Shown piece by piece: positions 18,006 to 30,356 of a DNA stretch of 64,000 bases. This stretch comes from Guptibacillus hwajinpoensis (GTDB lineage: Bacteria > Bacillota > Bacilli > Bacillales > Guptibacillaceae), in contig NZ_JAIVKU010000005.1 in assembly GCF_020524165.1 (NCBI RefSeq), positions 1-64,000 on the forward strand, written 5' to 3'. The notes below the pieces were generated by a model, which made no database searches, was not told the origin of the DNA, and saw nothing but the letters and a program-made list of their open reading frames with translations. The position numbers and the translations under genes are program-made. Positions within the stretch are counted from its first letter, which is position 1, and every line of letters begins with the position of its first letter.

Positions 18006-18043
18006 AAAAAACCGCACTACCATAATTGGTAGTGCGGTTTTTT
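18005..18043 (+). terminator. Terminator of the BCCT gene
   Basis: AACCGCACTACCA / TGGTAGTGCGGTT stem with an A run before and a T run after. Confidence 0.9.
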
Positions 18044-18068
18044 CGTCTTCATAACCGTCGCATACGCT

Positions 18069-18305
18069 CTATCCAATGGCGATCAAAAGGATATCCATAA
18101 TAAATGATCCGGAGGTTGTGATAAAGAGAAGAATGAGAAGTTCTTTTTCCCTTTTTAATAACTGAAAAGAAACCGTCCAATTGAGATATAAAAAAACAAG
18201 AAATAATACAATCTTATAATCAACATGATCATGTGGTGAAAAATAAATAATCATATAGTATCCCAACCAAATCAAGCCCTGAATAAAAATAACTCGTCCA
18301 TACAT
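18069..18305 (-). CDS. Small membrane protein, unrecognised
   Basis: 78 residues with three hydrophobic segments (VIFIQGLIWLGYYMIIYF; IVLFLVFLYLNWTVSFQLL; LLILLFITTSGSFIMDILLIAIG). No family recognised. The ATG at 18303-18305 follows GGTGGGGGTG by about 6 bases; a longer in-frame start overlaps that site. It lies alone between two terminators. Confidence 0.6.
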   Translation of the reverse strand: MYGRVIFIQGLIWLGYYMIIYFSPHDHVDYKIVLFLVFLYLNWTVSFQLLKREKELLILLFITTSGSFIMDILLIAIG

Positions 18306-18436
18306 GATCAGCACCCCCACCAATAAGCGTCTATTCTAATATGTATGTCCGTCTCATCACTCCATTCACTTTCTTAACTGCTAGCGCTTAAAATCTCTAA
18401 ACCCCTAAGAAAAACATATCTTACCTGGAATGATAT

Positions 18437-18475
18437 AAAAAAGCTCCGAGGACGATTGTCCTCGGAGCTTTTTTA
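18437..18475 (-). terminator. Terminator of the pdh operon
   Basis: AAAAAGCTCCGAGGAC / GTCCTCGGAGCTTTTT strong stem 5 bases beyond the pdhD stop; on the minus strand a T run follows. Confidence 0.92.
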
Positions 18476-18480
18476 TTTAA

Positions 18481-19890
18481 TTAACCAATATGAATAGGAG
18501 TACCTAGAGCTACTTCAGCAGCTTCCATTGTAATCTCTCCAAGCGTTGGGTGAGCATGGATTGTTAGAGCAATATCTTCAGCTGTCATACCAGCTTCAAT
18601 TGCAAGACCAAGTTCAGCAATCATGTCAGAAGCGTTAGGACCAGCAATTTGTGCACCGATCACTAGACCGTCTTCTTTACGAGTAATCAGCTTCATAAAT
18701 CCTTCACTGTCGTTAAGAGACAACGCACGGCCATTTGCACCGAATGGGAATTTAGATGCTTTTACATCGAATCCTTGATCTTTTGCTTCTTTTTCAGTAT
18801 AGCCAACTGAAGCGAGTTCAGGATCAGAGAAAACAACCGCTGGGATTGCAAGGTAATCAATCACAGAGTTTTCACCGCTGATTGCTTCTGCTGCTACTTT
18901 ACCTTCGTAAGAAGCTTTATGAGCAAGTGCAGGACCTTCTACGATATCACCAATCGCATAGATGTTATCGAAGTTCGTACGACACTGCTTGTCGATCTTC
19001 ACAAGACCTTTGTCCGTCATTTCAACGCCAAGCTCTTCAAGACCAATTTCATTTGTGTTAGGCTTACGGCCAACTGTAACAAGAACATAATCAGCGTCAA
19101 ACGATTTCGTTTCACCTTTGATTTCTGCTGTTACTGTTACGCCTTCATCTGTTTCTTCAACGCCTTGAGCAAGAGCTTCAGTAATGATTTCAACATTACC
19201 TTTCTTCTTCAGACGACGAGAAACAAGAGAGCTCATTTGTTTTTCGAATCCAGGTAGAATTTGCTTCGTACCTTCAAGGATCGTTACTTCAGTACCGAAG
19301 TTTGCATACACAGTACCAAGCTCGATTCCAATGTAACCTCCGCCAATGACAACCATTTTCTTAGGTACTTCATCAAGGGCAAGTGCACCTGTTGAAGAAA
19401 TAACGCGCTTGCTCCATTTGAAGCTAGGTAGTTCGATTGGGCGAGATCCTGTTGCGATAATGCAGTTGTTGAAAGTGTACGTTTGAGAGTTCTTTTCATC
19501 CATGATTCGAACTGTGTTCTTATCGACGAAATAAACTTCACCGTTCAGTACTTCAACTTTATTTGATTTCATAAGTCCAGCAACGCCGCCAGTTAGCTTG
19601 TTAACAACAGAAGATTTCCACTCCTGAACTTTTTTCATGTCAACGCTCACGTTCTCAGCTGTAATTCCGATATCATCGGAATGCTTTGCAGACTCATATT
19701 TATGAGATGCATTGATCATTGCTTTTGAAGGGATACAGCCGACGTTTAAACAAACTCCGCCTAAAGTACCTTTATCAGCAATGGCCACTTTTTGACCAAG
19801 TTGTGCTGCGCGAATTGCAGCAACGTATCCACCTGGTCCAGCCCCTACTACAAGTGTGTCTAATTCGATTGGAAAATCTCCTACTACCAT
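18481..19890 (-). CDS. pdhD: Dihydrolipoyl dehydrogenase (E3) of pyruvate dehydrogenase
   Basis: 469 residues; reoxidises the lipoyl groups of the E2 core with NAD+. FAD-binding GAGPGGY follows the N-terminal strand, the redox-active disulfide is C47/C52 in [13 protein letters not shown], the NAD-binding GGGYIGIE is central, and the catalytic His-Glu pair lies in HAHPTLGE near the C terminus. Nearly colinear with B. subtilis PdhD. GGAGG precedes the ATG. Last gene of the pdhABCD operon, directly before a strong terminator. Confidence 0.97.
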   Translation of the reverse strand: MVVGDFPIELDTLVVGAGPGGYVAAIRAAQLGQKVAIADKGTLGGVCLNVGCIPSKAMINASHKYESAKHSDDIGITAENVSVDMKKVQEWKSSVVNKLTGGVAGLMKSNKVEVLNGEVYFVDKNTVRIMDEKNSQTYTFNNCIIATGSRPIELPSFKWSKRVISSTGALALDEVPKKMVVIGGGYIGIELGTVYANFGTEVTILEGTKQILPGFEKQMSSLVSRRLKKKGNVEIITEALAQGVEETDEGVTVTAEIKGETKSFDADYVLVTVGRKPNTNEIGLEELGVEMTDKGLVKIDKQCRTNFDNIYAIGDIVEGPALAHKASYEGKVAAEAISGENSVIDYLAIPAVVFSDPELASVGYTEKEAKDQGFDVKASKFPFGANGRALSLNDSEGFMKLITRKEDGLVIGAQIAGPNASDMIAELGLAIEAGMTAEDIALTIHAHPTLGEITMEAAEVALGTPIHIG

Positions 19891-19894
19891 GTTA

Positions 19895-21202
19895 TTACGC
19901 CTCCATCATTAAGAGTTGTGGATCGTTCAACAGACGCTTGATGTGGTTAAGAGCAAGTTGTGCTGTTACGCCATCAATAAGTCTGTGGTCGTAGCTGATT
20001 GATAGAGCAAGTACAGGTGCCGCAACGATTTCTCCGTCAATAACAACTGGCTTCTCTTCGATACGACCAATACCAAGAATAGCAGCATCCGGGTTGTTGA
20101 TGATTGGTGTGAACCACTGACCACCAGCAGAACCCAGGTTAGAAATGGTGCATGTGCTACCTTTCATATCGTCCCCTGATAGTTTACCATCGCGAGCTTT
20201 TTTAGCCAACTCATTAATTTCAGATGATACATTTAGAAGTGGCTTACGGTCTGCTTCTTTAACTACTGGTACAACAAGTCCAGCGTCAGTGTTTGCAGCG
20301 ATACCAATGTTGTAATAGTGCTTGTGCACAATTTCTTCTGTCGAATCATCGATTGATGCATTCAACATAGGGAATTCACGAAGTGCAGAAACAAGAGCTT
20401 TTACAACGTATGGAAGGTAAGTTAGCTTCACATCTTTGTCAGCAGCATATTGTTTGAACTTCTTACGGTGAGCAACTAGATCAGTTACAACAACTTCATC
20501 CATGTGAGTAACGTGTGGTGCAGTATGCTTCGAGTTAACCATCGCTTTCGCAATTGCTTTACGCATACCTTTCATTTTCTCACGAGTTTCTGGTTGTGCT
20601 GATGCTTGCGGTTGTGCTGATGTAGTAGCTTCTTGCTTCGTTTCAGCTTTTTCTTCTGTCGCTGCTGGAGCTTCAGAAGCTGCTTCGCCTCCACCATTCA
20701 CGTGATTGTCGATGTCTTCTTTCACAACGCGACCATTTTTTCCTGAACCAGATACTTTAGAGATGCTTACGCCGTTTTCGCGAGCATACTTACGTACAGC
20801 AGGCATTGCGATGACACGTTTTGTTGGATCTGTTTCTTCGTCTTCAGGAAGCGGTTTTGATCCAGCGCTATCTTCTTTCGTTTCTGATTTCGCTTCTGCT
20901 TTTGGAGCTTCTTCTTCTGCTTGAGGCTGTTCAGCTGCAGGTTCTTCTTCAGCATCTTCATAACCTTCTGCATCAAAAGTAATAACGACATCTCCAACGA
21001 TAACAGTTGCACCTTCTTCAGCGTGAACTTCTTTAACAGTTCCGTCTACTGGAGAAGGGATTTCAACAACAGCTTTGTCGTTTTGCACTTCTGCAAGAAT
21101 ATCGTCTTCTTTTACTTCATCTCCGGATTTAACAAACCATTTTACGATTTCGCCTTCATGGATACCTTCACCGATATCCGGCATCTTAAATTGAAATGCC
21201 AC
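19895..21202 (-). CDS. pdhC: Dihydrolipoyl acetyltransferase (E2) of pyruvate dehydrogenase
   Basis: 435 residues. One lipoyl domain with the lipoylated Lys43 in the NDKA turn, a Glu/Ala/Pro-rich linker, the E1/E3-binding domain ([17 protein letters not shown]), a second flexible linker, and the catalytic acyltransferase domain ending with HRLIDG at 406-411 (catalytic His and Asp). The Gram-positive complex uses a 60-subunit E2 core. Starts with GTG after AGGAGGCGAAG. 4 bases upstream of pdhD. Confidence 0.97.
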   Translation of the reverse strand: MAFQFKMPDIGEGIHEGEIVKWFVKSGDEVKEDDILAEVQNDKAVVEIPSPVDGTVKEVHAEEGATVIVGDVVITFDAEGYEDAEEEPAAEQPQAEEEAPKAEAKSETKEDSAGSKPLPEDEETDPTKRVIAMPAVRKYARENGVSISKVSGSGKNGRVVKEDIDNHVNGGGEAASEAPAATEEKAETKQEATTSAQPQASAQPETREKMKGMRKAIAKAMVNSKHTAPHVTHMDEVVVTDLVAHRKKFKQYAADKDVKLTYLPYVVKALVSALREFPMLNASIDDSTEEIVHKHYYNIGIAANTDAGLVVPVVKEADRKPLLNVSSEINELAKKARDGKLSGDDMKGSTCTISNLGSAGGQWFTPIINNPDAAILGIGRIEEKPVVIDGEIVAAPVLALSISYDHRLIDGVTAQLALNHIKRLLNDPQLLMMEA

Positions 21203-21298
21203 GGGACTTCGCCTCCTAATTGTAGAAAAATTTTGCTCATATAAGATCTGAAGCGAAGCGCGAATCGCAGCTTCACTTCATGTTTTTTTATAAACTAA

Positions 21299-22276
21299 TT
21301 AGAAATTAACAACTTGAGTTGCTTTTTCAATGATATCAGTGTGATCAGGAAGCCATACATCTTCCGCTGCAGAGAATGCAAATACAGTATCTGGAGCAGC
21401 AACACGAAGAACTGGTGCTTCAAGACTTAGAATTGCACGGTCGTTAATTTCTGCAACAACGTTAGCCGCAATACCAGCTTGCTTCTGTGCTTCTTGAACA
21501 ACAATTGCGCGATTTGTTTTTTCAACAGATGCGATAATTGTATCGATATCGAGCGGGCTAACTGTACGAAGGTCGATTACTTCTGCACTGATGCCATCTT
21601 TCTCAAGTTCTTCAGCAGCTTTAAGAGAAGCTTGTACCATTGCACCGTAAGTTACGATTGTAATGTCAGTACCTTCACGCTTCACTTCAGCTTTACCAAT
21701 TTCAATTGTATATTCTTCTTCAGGAACTTCCTGACGGAAAGAACGATAAAGCTTCATGTGCTCAAGGAAAATAACTGGATCGTTGTCACGAATCGCAGAA
21801 ATTAGAAGCCCTTTTGCATCATAAGGGTTTGAAGGGATTACAACTTTAAGTCCTGGCTGTTGAGCCATTAGACCTTCAAGGCTATCCGCATGAAGTTCAG
21901 GTGTTTTAACGCCACCACCAAATGGTGAACGAACTGTGATTGGCGCGTGGAAAGAGCCGCCAGAACGGTAACGAAGGCGTGCCATTTGACCAGAAATAGC
22001 ATCCATTACTTCGTATACAAATCCAAAGAACTGAACTTCTGGTACTGGACGGAATCCAGTTAGTGCAAGTCCGATAGACATACCACCGATACCTGATTCA
22101 GCAAGCGGCGTATCGAATACGCGATCTTCGCCAAATTCCTTTTGAAGTCCTTCTGTCGCACGGAAAACGCCGCCGTTTTGACCTACATCTTCACCAAACA
22201 CGAGTACGTTCTCGTCATTTTTCAACTCCGTACGCATCGCATCAGTGATTGCTTGAATCATTGTCATTTGCGCCAT
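21299..22276 (-). CDS. pdhB: Pyruvate dehydrogenase E1 component, beta subunit
   Basis: 325 residues, full length. Transketolase-like pyrimidine-binding and C-terminal domains; the VFGEDVG and [17 protein letters not shown] blocks line the thiamine diphosphate site shared with the alpha subunit. The ATG is 3 bases after the pdhA stop, with a GGAG within the pdhA end, so translation is coupled. A 96-base gap separates it from pdhC. Confidence 0.97.
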   Translation of the reverse strand: MAQMTMIQAITDAMRTELKNDENVLVFGEDVGQNGGVFRATEGLQKEFGEDRVFDTPLAESGIGGMSIGLALTGFRPVPEVQFFGFVYEVMDAISGQMARLRYRSGGSFHAPITVRSPFGGGVKTPELHADSLEGLMAQQPGLKVVIPSNPYDAKGLLISAIRDNDPVIFLEHMKLYRSFRQEVPEEEYTIEIGKAEVKREGTDITIVTYGAMVQASLKAAEELEKDGISAEVIDLRTVSPLDIDTIIASVEKTNRAIVVQEAQKQAGIAANVVAEINDRAILSLEAPVLRVAAPDTVFAFSAAEDVWLPDHTDIIEKATQVVNF

Positions 22277-22279
22277 AGC

Positions 22280-23862
<1,583 letters not shown>

Positions 23863-23884
23863 AAACCGCTCCTATGAGCGGTTT
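23863..23884 (-). terminator. Terminator of ykyA
   Basis: AAACCGCTC / GAGCGGTTT stem just after the stop; T run follows on the minus strand. Confidence 0.85.
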
Positions 23885-23885
23885 C

Positions 23886-24557
23886 CTATTCTCCATAATT
23901 TACATTCAATTCAGCTGATTCATAAAAAGCTTTTTTCGCTTCATTGAAATCAGACGTATATTTATTAAAGTCTTCCTTATGCTCAGCCACTTTCCCATAT
24001 TTATCATTAACCGATTTAATTTGGTCCTGTAGCTGTTCTAAAGTCAGTTCTTTGTCTTGTAATGAGCTATATAGCTTTTTGTCTTGTTCAACAGCTGCTT
24101 TGTATTCCTTATGTAACTTCCCATACGCTTCATAACGCTTATCCATAATGTCGATCAAGTTTTTCGCATCTTTCTTAGCTGCATCAGTCTCAAGGTCTTC
24201 TGTTAAATCTTTAACCTCTTCGAACTCTTCATAAGCTTCATCAATGCTTTCTTTTTCCTTTTTTAAGTACTCAAGTCGCTGATCTGAATTGTCTTCTGCT
24301 TCTTTAGAAAGCTTTTCAATCTTGTCGAATTCTTCCATACTTAGCGCAACAATTTCATTATAAATGTCTTGTTCCTTCTTTTCTGCTTTTGCTAAAGGAT
24401 CTTGCTGTTCTCTAAATTGATCTTCAAGAGCGACAGCTTCTTCTAGATGGTCGTACATTTTTTCTTCTGGGCTTCCGCCAAATTGACAACCGACTAATCC
24501 AACCATTAGAAAACAGAAAAAAAGAGAAAGTATTCCTAAACGATATTTACGTAGCAA
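23886..24557 (-). CDS. ykyA: YkyA-type cell-wall-binding lipoprotein
   Basis: 223 residues: basic N terminus, hydrophobic segment, lipobox LVGC (Cys near residue 24), then an almost entirely helical, Glu/Lys-rich body with long coiled-coil stretches. Size, topology and location between pdhA and def match B. subtilis YkyA (putative cell-wall binding lipoprotein family). TTG at 24555-24557 is chosen because GGGGGGA lies 6 bases upstream; the GTG further up overlaps that site. Separate unit from pdhABCD, with its own terminator. Confidence 0.88.
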   Translation of the reverse strand: MLRKYRLGILSLFFCFLMVGLVGCQFGGSPEEKMYDHLEEAVALEDQFREQQDPLAKAEKKEQDIYNEIVALSMEEFDKIEKLSKEAEDNSDQRLEYLKKEKESIDEAYEEFEEVKDLTEDLETDAAKKDAKNLIDIMDKRYEAYGKLHKEYKAAVEQDKKLYSSLQDKELTLEQLQDQIKSVNDKYGKVAEHKEDFNKYTSDFNEAKKAFYESAELNVNYGE

Positions 24558-24957
24558 AAAAAGTCCCCCCACATATCCAATTCATTCCATAATAATTACA
24601 TCCCTGATTACTATACCATAATACAGAACTCAATAGAATACTCCTTTTTCAATCCGTAAGGCATGGCGTTGGAATAAGTTTCTAATATCATTCATTCTTC
24701 CAACTGACTAAAAAACAGCCATGTATACTACAAGCTCCCAAGTGCGTTCTCTTTCATGATGATATTGAATAGGATTTCCTGTTAAAGGGTGTTGTGCTAA
24801 ACTATCACTATTGTAAGGTACTCCTTAACACTAGGATAAAGCAGATTCCGTGTTTACATTTCAGGATCAACTATAAGTAAAAGAGCAAATGCTTTAACCC
24901 TTACAAAAAGTTGAATATACTTATGATAGACCGTTTTGAATAGGAGTGAATCATATC
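24558..24957. other. Gap between ykyA and def
   Basis: AT-rich 400 bases with divergent promoters expected and no gene supported. A possible def promoter is listed separately. An imperfect long dyad (GTTAAAGG near 24781, CCTTAAC near 24823) is present but the loop is too large to interpret. Confidence 0.4.
24901..24929 (+). promoter_or_regulatory. Possible sigmaA promoter of def
   Basis: TTACAA (24901-24906), 17-base spacer, TGATAG (24924-24929); moderate matches, correctly placed about 30 bases before the def start. Confidence 0.4.
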
Positions 24958-25500
24958 GTGTTAACTATGAAAGATGTCCGTAGAGAAGGAGATCCGATTC
25001 TAACTGAAGTTGCAAATGAGATTTCCCTTCCTGCAACTGAAGATGAAAAACAAACTTTAAAAGAGATGCTACAATTTCTTATCAATAGCCAGGATCCTGA
25101 AACTGCTCTAAAGTATGAATTACGTTCCGGGATTGGAATTGCTGCCCCGCAAATCGGTATAAGCAAACGCATGATTGCCGTACACGTCTCTGATCATAGA
25201 GGCACCCAATATAGCTACGGGATTATGAACCCAAAAATTATTAGCCATTCCGTGGAAAAGACGTATCTAGATGGCGGCGAAGGTTGTTTATCAGTAGATC
25301 GAGAAGTACCTGGAGCGGTACCAAGATATGCGCGAATTACAGTCAAGGGTGTTGATGCTGAAGGTCATCCGCTTAAACTAAGATTAAAGGGTCTTCCTGC
25401 CATTGTCGTGCAACATGAAATTGATCATCTGGATGGCATTATGTTTTACGATCGTATAAATAACGAAGAAGCAAGTGAATTAACACCTCTAGGTCGATAA
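24958..25500 (+). CDS. def: Peptide deformylase
   Basis: 180 residues; removes the formyl group from the N terminus of new proteins. All three metal-site motifs are present: GIAAPQIG (motif 1), EGCLSV with the metal Cys (motif 2) and QHEIDHLDG with two metal His and the catalytic Glu (motif 3). The insertion before motif 1 makes it a Gram-positive type 2 enzyme like B. subtilis YkrB. GTG at 24958 fits the homologous N terminus and an AGGAGTG site; an in-frame GTG at 24946 overlaps that site. Single gene. Confidence 0.95.
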   Translation: MLTMKDVRREGDPILTEVANEISLPATEDEKQTLKEMLQFLINSQDPETALKYELRSGIGIAAPQIGISKRMIAVHVSDHRGTQYSYGIMNPKIISHSVEKTYLDGGEGCLSVDREVPGAVPRYARITVKGVDAEGHPLKLRLKGLPAIVVQHEIDHLDGIMFYDRINNEEASELTPLGR

Positions 25501-25522
25501 GAATCAGACGATCTAGACGTTT

Positions 25523-25561
25523 AAAAAGGGGACGCCATTTCATATGGCGTCCCCCTTTTTT
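25523..25561. terminator. Bidirectional terminator between def and ykrA
   Basis: AAAAAGGGGACGCCAT / ATGGCGTCCCCCTTTTT stem between convergent stops. Confidence 0.92.
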
Positions 25562-26338
25562 CTATAGTAAGCCTGCTTTTTTTAATCCTTTTTGAATTCC
25601 ATCTTGATCGACTGGATCCGTAATGATGTCAGCTACTTCTTTCACCGCTTCATACCCATTCCCCATTGCAATCCCGGTTCCTGCAAACTTTAACATTTCA
25701 ATGTCATTTAATGCATCTCCAAAAGCATAGGTGTTTTCTCGTTTAAAACCAAGATGATCAATCATCGCTTCTATCCCTCGTGCTTTTGAGCCTCCAGGTG
25801 GAATGACATCCATTGAATAGTCATGCCAACGAATAAAGTCCAGATTTCCATAGGCATCCCGATAACCAGTCTCTTCTTTACTTTCACAAAAAAGAAGTGC
25901 CTGATAAATTTCTCTATCGTGGTAATAGGAAGGATCATATCCAGGATAATGCATTTTTAGGTCATCCATGCTTTTAATAATGTGTGGGTGATCGTGATGG
26001 TTACTCATCATCGCTTCATGATCGAGGAAAACCATCGGATGGCCATTTTTTCTTGCTTCCTCTTCAAGAGCTGTGATTTCATCCCGACTTAGTGGGTTTG
26101 TTGCGACGACTTTGTCCTGGTGCTTTACATATTGACCGTTAAAGCTGATAAACGTGTCTATTTCAAGATCCTCTCTCAAATCGGCAAACATAAACGGAGC
26201 TCTACCCGTAGCAATCGCCACATGAACCCCATTCTCTGTGAGCGTTTTTAAGGATTCACGAGTTGAAGCTGGAATTTTTTTATCATGATCAAGAAGTGTA
26301 CCATCAATATCAAAAAAAACAATTTTTTCATTATGCAT
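25562..26338 (-). CDS. ykrA: HAD superfamily Cof-type hydrolase (YkrA)
   Basis: 258 residues. HAD motif I is FFDIDGTLLDHD (nucleophile and acid Asp), motif II is VAIATGR, and motif III/IV is FGDALNDIEML preceded by a cap domain (C2 type). Members dephosphorylate sugar phosphates, FMN precursors or other small molecules; substrate unknown. The ATG at 26336-26338 has AAAGGTG 7 bases upstream; an ATG two codons earlier touches that site. Corresponds to ykrA next to def in B. subtilis. Confidence 0.88.
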   Translation of the reverse strand: MHNEKIVFFDIDGTLLDHDKKIPASTRESLKTLTENGVHVAIATGRAPFMFADLREDLEIDTFISFNGQYVKHQDKVVATNPLSRDEITALEEEARKNGHPMVFLDHEAMMSNHHDHPHIIKSMDDLKMHYPGYDPSYYHDREIYQALLFCESKEETGYRDAYGNLDFIRWHDYSMDVIPPGGSKARGIEAMIDHLGFKRENTYAFGDALNDIEMLKFAGTGIAMGNGYEAVKEVADIITDPVDQDGIQKGLKKAGLL

Positions 26339-26381
26339 TTTCATTCACCTTTTCCATTTTTTTCAACAAAACCTCATGCCG

Positions 26382-27287
26382 TTAGGCTATTTCTCTCATA
26401 TTGTTCGTTTCTGTTCTTTGGTGCTTGCCAGATAAATAAACACCCGTAAATACGCAGAATAAACCGATAATCATAGGTAGCGTGATTGTTTCATTTAAAT
26501 AAAGGTTCCCCCACATTAAGGCAGTGACTGGCACAAGGTATGTGACTAAGGTTGCAAATTCTGCACTTCCATGTTGAATCATATAGTAGAAGAGTAAATA
26601 GGCAACACCCGAGCCTAGCACACCTAGACCAATTAGCGATATTAGAATATCACGTTGAAGGAGCATCGTAAACTGAATAACCCCCTCCCCACTCACAATC
26701 ATCATTAGGAGTCCTCCTGCCGCTCCAATCGTTAAAGTTATGAAGGACAATAAATCAACCGGTACACCCTTTAAATGCTTTTTTGTATACTGAGAAGCAA
26801 AACCATAACAACAAGTGGCAATAAGCATCGGTACAATTCCTCTCCACTCGCCTTGTAGCAAAGATTGAAAATCAAGATCAATTAAAAAAAGAACCCCAAT
26901 AAACCCAACCAAAATACCTGACCACTGCTTTAAAAATAACATTCGGCCAAATAAAACGGCTCCAAGTATACTCGTAAATAATGGCGTCGTTGCATTTAAT
27001 GTAGCAGCGAGGCTACTTGAAATGCGCTCTTCACTAAGCGCAATCATCCCCCAGGGAATAAGCGCATTCATAATCCCTACAAGAATAAGACTTTTCCACT
27101 TTAGTTTTCCCTTTAACTTCCTTATTCGCCCTCTTACCATTAAATAAATGAAAATCGCTACGGCACCAAGGAAGCAGCGAAAAAACACAACACCCCAAGG
27201 TCCCACAAGTGGAACCATCAATTTAATGAACATAAAAGACATGCCCCATATTAAGCTTAATGAAATAAGCGCAACATATAGCTTCAA
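26382..27287 (-). CDS. EamA/DMT family transporter
   Basis: 301 residues, ten membrane segments in two homologous EamA halves; both halves show the LSLIWGMSFMFIK-like and LATLNATTPLFTSILG-like signatures of drug/metabolite exporters (RhaT/YdcZ group). Substrate unknown. TTG start with AAGAGGAGGA upstream. It follows ykrA closely (44-base gap) in the same direction and may share its transcript. Confidence 0.85.
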   Translation of the reverse strand: MKLYVALISLSLIWGMSFMFIKLMVPLVGPWGVVFFRCFLGAVAIFIYLMVRGRIRKLKGKLKWKSLILVGIMNALIPWGMIALSEERISSSLAATLNATTPLFTSILGAVLFGRMLFLKQWSGILVGFIGVLFLIDLDFQSLLQGEWRGIVPMLIATCCYGFASQYTKKHLKGVPVDLLSFITLTIGAAGGLLMMIVSGEGVIQFTMLLQRDILISLIGLGVLGSGVAYLLFYYMIQHGSAEFATLVTYLVPVTALMWGNLYLNETITLPMIIGLFCVFTGVYLSGKHQRTETNNMREIA

Positions 27288-27435
27288 CTCTTGTCCTCCT
27301 CTTAAGCTGATTCCTCATTATGTTACATGAAAGTCAATACCCTGTCCTCAAAAACACCCCATCTTTTTCCAAACTAATTCTTCACACCGTGATCAATAAT
27401 AGGAATAGGCATTAAAAAAAGAAAGGATGAGCTCA

Positions 27436-27516
27436 ATGTATCGAAAAATGAAGCGCAAATTAATAAAAACGTGGAGGAACGTGCTATTTCCACAGCCTAA
27501 ATATTCCATTGATTAA
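27436..27516 (+). CDS. Possible 26-residue basic peptide
   Basis: A short reading frame (starts MYRKMKRKLIKTW, ends PQPKYSID) with AGGATG 6 bases before the ATG and no overlap with other genes. Strongly basic N-terminal half and aromatic residues. No family recognised, so it could be a small regulatory or membrane-associated peptide or a chance frame. Confidence 0.4.
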   Translation: MYRKMKRKLIKTWRNVLFPQPKYSID

Positions 27517-27600
27517 CCTTTTCTAACCTTAAATTCGTGCAAATTCTCCTATTTCTTATGGAAATGTGGTTAGAAACATGAAAAAGAAACCAATTTCCTA

Positions 27601-27606
27601 TATAAT
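27601..27606 (+). promoter_or_regulatory. -10 box of a likely rpoY-rnjA promoter
   Basis: A consensus TATAAT lies 46 bases before rpoY. A weak ATGAAA (27578-27583) is at the 17-base spacing for a -35. The rest of the gap 27288-27651 holds only the 26-codon frame. Confidence 0.45.
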
Positions 27607-27651
27607 AAACGAAGATGCACACAAATTGTCTGAGTTAAGGAGAGATTTAGA

Positions 27652-27861
27652 ATGATTTATAAGGTATTTTATCAAGAGACAAAAAAGGAGGTTCCTGTAA
27701 GAGAGCGAACAATGAGCCTTTACGTAGAGGCTACTTCTGAACGGGAAGTTCGCTACAAATTAAAGGACCGCGACCTTAATATTGAATTTATTCAAACTGT
27801 GGAAGATGACTTCCTTGCGTTTGAGAAAAAATCAGAGCACTTTGAATTGGAGAATGTATAG
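27652..27861 (+). CDS. rpoY: RNA polymerase epsilon subunit
   Basis: 69 residues; the small Firmicutes RNA polymerase subunit (YkzG, phage Gp2-like fold). The N terminus [20 protein letters not shown] and [12 protein letters not shown] match the family. Located 3 bases before rnjA, as in B. subtilis, where the two are co-transcribed. A good AAGGAGAG site precedes the ATG. Confidence 0.93.
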   Translation: MIYKVFYQETKKEVPVRERTMSLYVEATSEREVRYKLKDRDLNIEFIQTVEDDFLAFEKKSEHFELENV

Positions 27862-27864
27862 ACT

Positions 27865-29532
27865 ATGAAATTTGTTAAAAATCATCAAACCGCCGTGTTC
27901 GCTTTAGGTGGACTCGGAGAAATCGGTAAAAACATGTACGGTATTCAGTTTCAGGATGAAATTATTCTTGTTGACGCTGGGATTAAATTCCCAGAAGAAG
28001 AATTGTTAGGGATTGACTACGTTATTCCTGATTATTCTTACCTCGTTAAAAACCAGGATAAAATCAAAGGGTTATTTATCACTCACGGACACGAAGATCA
28101 TATAGGCGGCATCCCTTATTTACTTCGTGAAATTAATGTACCAATCTATGGTGGTAAGCTAGCATTAGGTTTTATTCGTAATAAACTTGAAGAACATGGT
28201 CTTCTCCGAGGGGCTTCTTTAAATGAAATCACAGAAGAAGACATTATTAAGTTCCGTAAAACATCGGTTATGTTCTTTAGAACAACTCACAGTATTCCGG
28301 ACTCCTTTGGGGTTGTTGTTAAAACACCTCCTGGTAACATCGTTCATACAGGTGACTTCAAGTTCGATTTCACTCCAGTAGGCGAGCCTGCGAACTTAAC
28401 AAAGATGGCTGAGATCGGGAAAGAAGGCGTACTTGCTCTTCTATCTGATAGTACAAACAGTGAAGTTCCTGGCTTTACCATGTCAGAACGCCGCGTTGGA
28501 GAAACCATTCAGGACATCTTTAGAAAAGTGGACGGACGTGTTATTTTCGCAACATTCGCATCAAATATTCACCGTCTTCAACAAGTTGTAGAAGCGGCAG
28601 TAGAAAACGGTCGAAAAGTGGCTGTCTTCGGTCGTAGCATGGAATCCAACATTACAATTGGTCAGGAACTTGGGTACATTAATGCACCTAAAGATACGTT
28701 TATTGATGCAAATCAAATTAACCGTCTTCCTGAAAACAAAGTAACGATTCTTTGTACAGGAAGCCAGGGCGAGCCGATGGCTGCTCTATCTCGAATTGCT
28801 AATGCGACGCACCGTCAAATTCAAATTATTCCTGGAGATACGGTTGTTTTCTCTTCTTCGCCTATTCCTGGAAACCAGGTAAGTGTATCGCGAATTATTA
28901 ACCAACTATCTCGTGCAGGTGCAGACGTGATTCACCATAAACTAAGTGATATCCATACTTCTGGTCACGGTGGTCAAGACGAACAGAAGCTTATGCTTCG
29001 TCTTATTAAACCAAAATTCTTTATGCCAATTCATGGTGAATACCGTATGCTTAAGATGCATACAAAACTTGCCCAGGACTGTGGCATTCCACAAGATCAT
29101 TCCTTCATCATGGATAACGGTGAAGTTCTGGCACTAAGTGAAAATGAAGCTTCGATTAGTGGTAAAATCCCATCTGGCTCTGTTTATGTAGATGGTAAAG
29201 GTATCGGAGACATCGGAAACATCGTTCTAAGAGATCGTAAAATTCTTTCTGAAGAAGGTCTTGTTATTGTGGTTGTTTCCATTAACATGAAAGAGTTTAA
29301 AATTCTTTCTGGTCCTGATATCATTTCTCGTGGATTTGTCTACATGAGAGAATCCGGTGATTTGATTAATGATGCTCAAGAGCTCTTATCAAAACATCTT
29401 AATGGCGTGATGGAAAAGCGTACAAGTCAATGGTCTGAAATTAAGAATGAAATTACAGATACCCTTGCACCTTTCCTATATGAAAAAACAAAGCGTCGCC
29501 CAATGATCCTTCCGATTATTATGGAAATTTGA
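27865..29532 (+). CDS. rnjA: Ribonuclease J1
   Basis: 555 residues, standard length. Metallo-beta-lactamase/beta-CASP RNase with 5'-3' exonuclease and endonuclease activity in mRNA decay and rRNA maturation. The zinc motif is HGHEDH at 74-79, with later His/Asp ligands ([15 protein letters not shown]). The ATG lies 3 bases after the rpoY stop, with only a distant GGAG, so translation is probably coupled. Ends in a strong hairpin. Confidence 0.97.
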   Translation: MKFVKNHQTAVFALGGLGEIGKNMYGIQFQDEIILVDAGIKFPEEELLGIDYVIPDYSYLVKNQDKIKGLFITHGHEDHIGGIPYLLREINVPIYGGKLALGFIRNKLEEHGLLRGASLNEITEEDIIKFRKTSVMFFRTTHSIPDSFGVVVKTPPGNIVHTGDFKFDFTPVGEPANLTKMAEIGKEGVLALLSDSTNSEVPGFTMSERRVGETIQDIFRKVDGRVIFATFASNIHRLQQVVEAAVENGRKVAVFGRSMESNITIGQELGYINAPKDTFIDANQINRLPENKVTILCTGSQGEPMAALSRIANATHRQIQIIPGDTVVFSSSPIPGNQVSVSRIINQLSRAGADVIHHKLSDIHTSGHGGQDEQKLMLRLIKPKFFMPIHGEYRMLKMHTKLAQDCGIPQDHSFIMDNGEVLALSENEASISGKIPSGSVYVDGKGIGDIGNIVLRDRKILSEEGLVIVVVSINMKEFKILSGPDIISRGFVYMRESGDLINDAQELLSKHLNGVMEKRTSQWSEIKNEITDTLAPFLYEKTKRRPMILPIIMEI

Positions 29533-29537
29533 TGAAA

Positions 29538-29576
29538 GAAAAGCAGCCTGTCGATGATTCGACAGGCTGCTTTTTT
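29538..29576. terminator. Terminator of rnjA (bidirectional shape)
   Basis: AAAAGCAGCCTGTCGA / TCGACAGGCTGCTTTTT stem following the rnjA stop and facing the convergent ktrC end. Confidence 0.9.
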
Positions 29577-29584
29577 ATGAATAC

Positions 29585-30250
29585 CTAATCACGATTTAAA
29601 ATTTGGCGCTCCAGACGATTAATGTCCTGATCAGAACCAATCACAATAAGAATATCACCTTTAGAAATCTTTTGATCTGCTTGAGGAGAGACAATGATCT
29701 CGTCACCCTTTTTTATTGCTACAATATTGGCGCCGTACTTTGCTCGAATATCCAGTTCAATAATGGTCTTATTGTCCATTCTAGAGTTTGCGATAAGTTC
29801 CACGATACTATGTTCATCAGACAGCTCTAAATAGTCTAATACGCTATTTGAAACCATACTATGAGCAATCCGAACTCCCATATCACGTTCTGGATGCACA
29901 ATTTTGTCCGCACCAATCTTATTTAGTACTTTTTCATGGTAATCATTCTGGGCTTTTACTGTAATTTTACTTACGCCCAATTCCTTTAAAATTAACGTCG
30001 TTAGAATACTCGATTGAATGTTATCACCAATCGCAACTATGACGTGATCAAAGTTACGAATACCGAGGTTTTTTAAAACACTTTCATCAGTAGAATCAGC
30101 GATGACAGCATGTGTCGCGACAGATGAAAACTCATTTACTTTATCTTCATCCATATCAATGGCAAGAACTTCCATTCCCTGCTGACTTAATGACTTACAA
30201 ATGCTTCCTCCAAAACGACCGAGTCCAATAACGGCAAATTGCTTTTTCAA
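29585..30250 (-). CDS. ktrC: Potassium uptake regulatory subunit KtrC
   Basis: 221 residues, the length of B. subtilis KtrC (YkqB). RCK domain: N-terminal Rossmann fold with GLGRFG at 9-14 binding ATP/ADP or NAD, then a TrkA_C domain (about 135-220), where c-di-AMP binds in relatives. It forms an octameric ring gating the KtrD channel; no ktrD is in the window. TTG start after AGGAGGAG. Conserved next to rnjA. A c-di-AMP theme recurs with darB at 45 kb. Confidence 0.93.
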   Translation of the reverse strand: MKKQFAVIGLGRFGGSICKSLSQQGMEVLAIDMDEDKVNEFSSVATHAVIADSTDESVLKNLGIRNFDHVIVAIGDNIQSSILTTLILKELGVSKITVKAQNDYHEKVLNKIGADKIVHPERDMGVRIAHSMVSNSVLDYLELSDEHSIVELIANSRMDNKTIIELDIRAKYGANIVAIKKGDEIIVSPQADQKISKGDILIVIGSDQDINRLERQILNRD

Positions 30251-30284
30251 CGCACACTCCTCCTACTCATTCAGAAAGAAACGA

Positions 30285-30306
30285 GCGCCAGCAACGTTGC
30301 TGACGC
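30285..30306 (-). terminator. Possible weak terminator/dyad between the oxidase genes and ktrC
   Basis: GCGCCAGCAACGTTGCTGACGC, with a perfect 14-base core palindrome, lies 50 bases after the oxidase subunit II stop. The T run on the minus strand is weak, so termination is uncertain. Confidence 0.45.
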
Positions 30307-30356
30307 ACTATCATATCTATCCTACCACTCTTATCAGCAGTGTCAATATGTCTTCT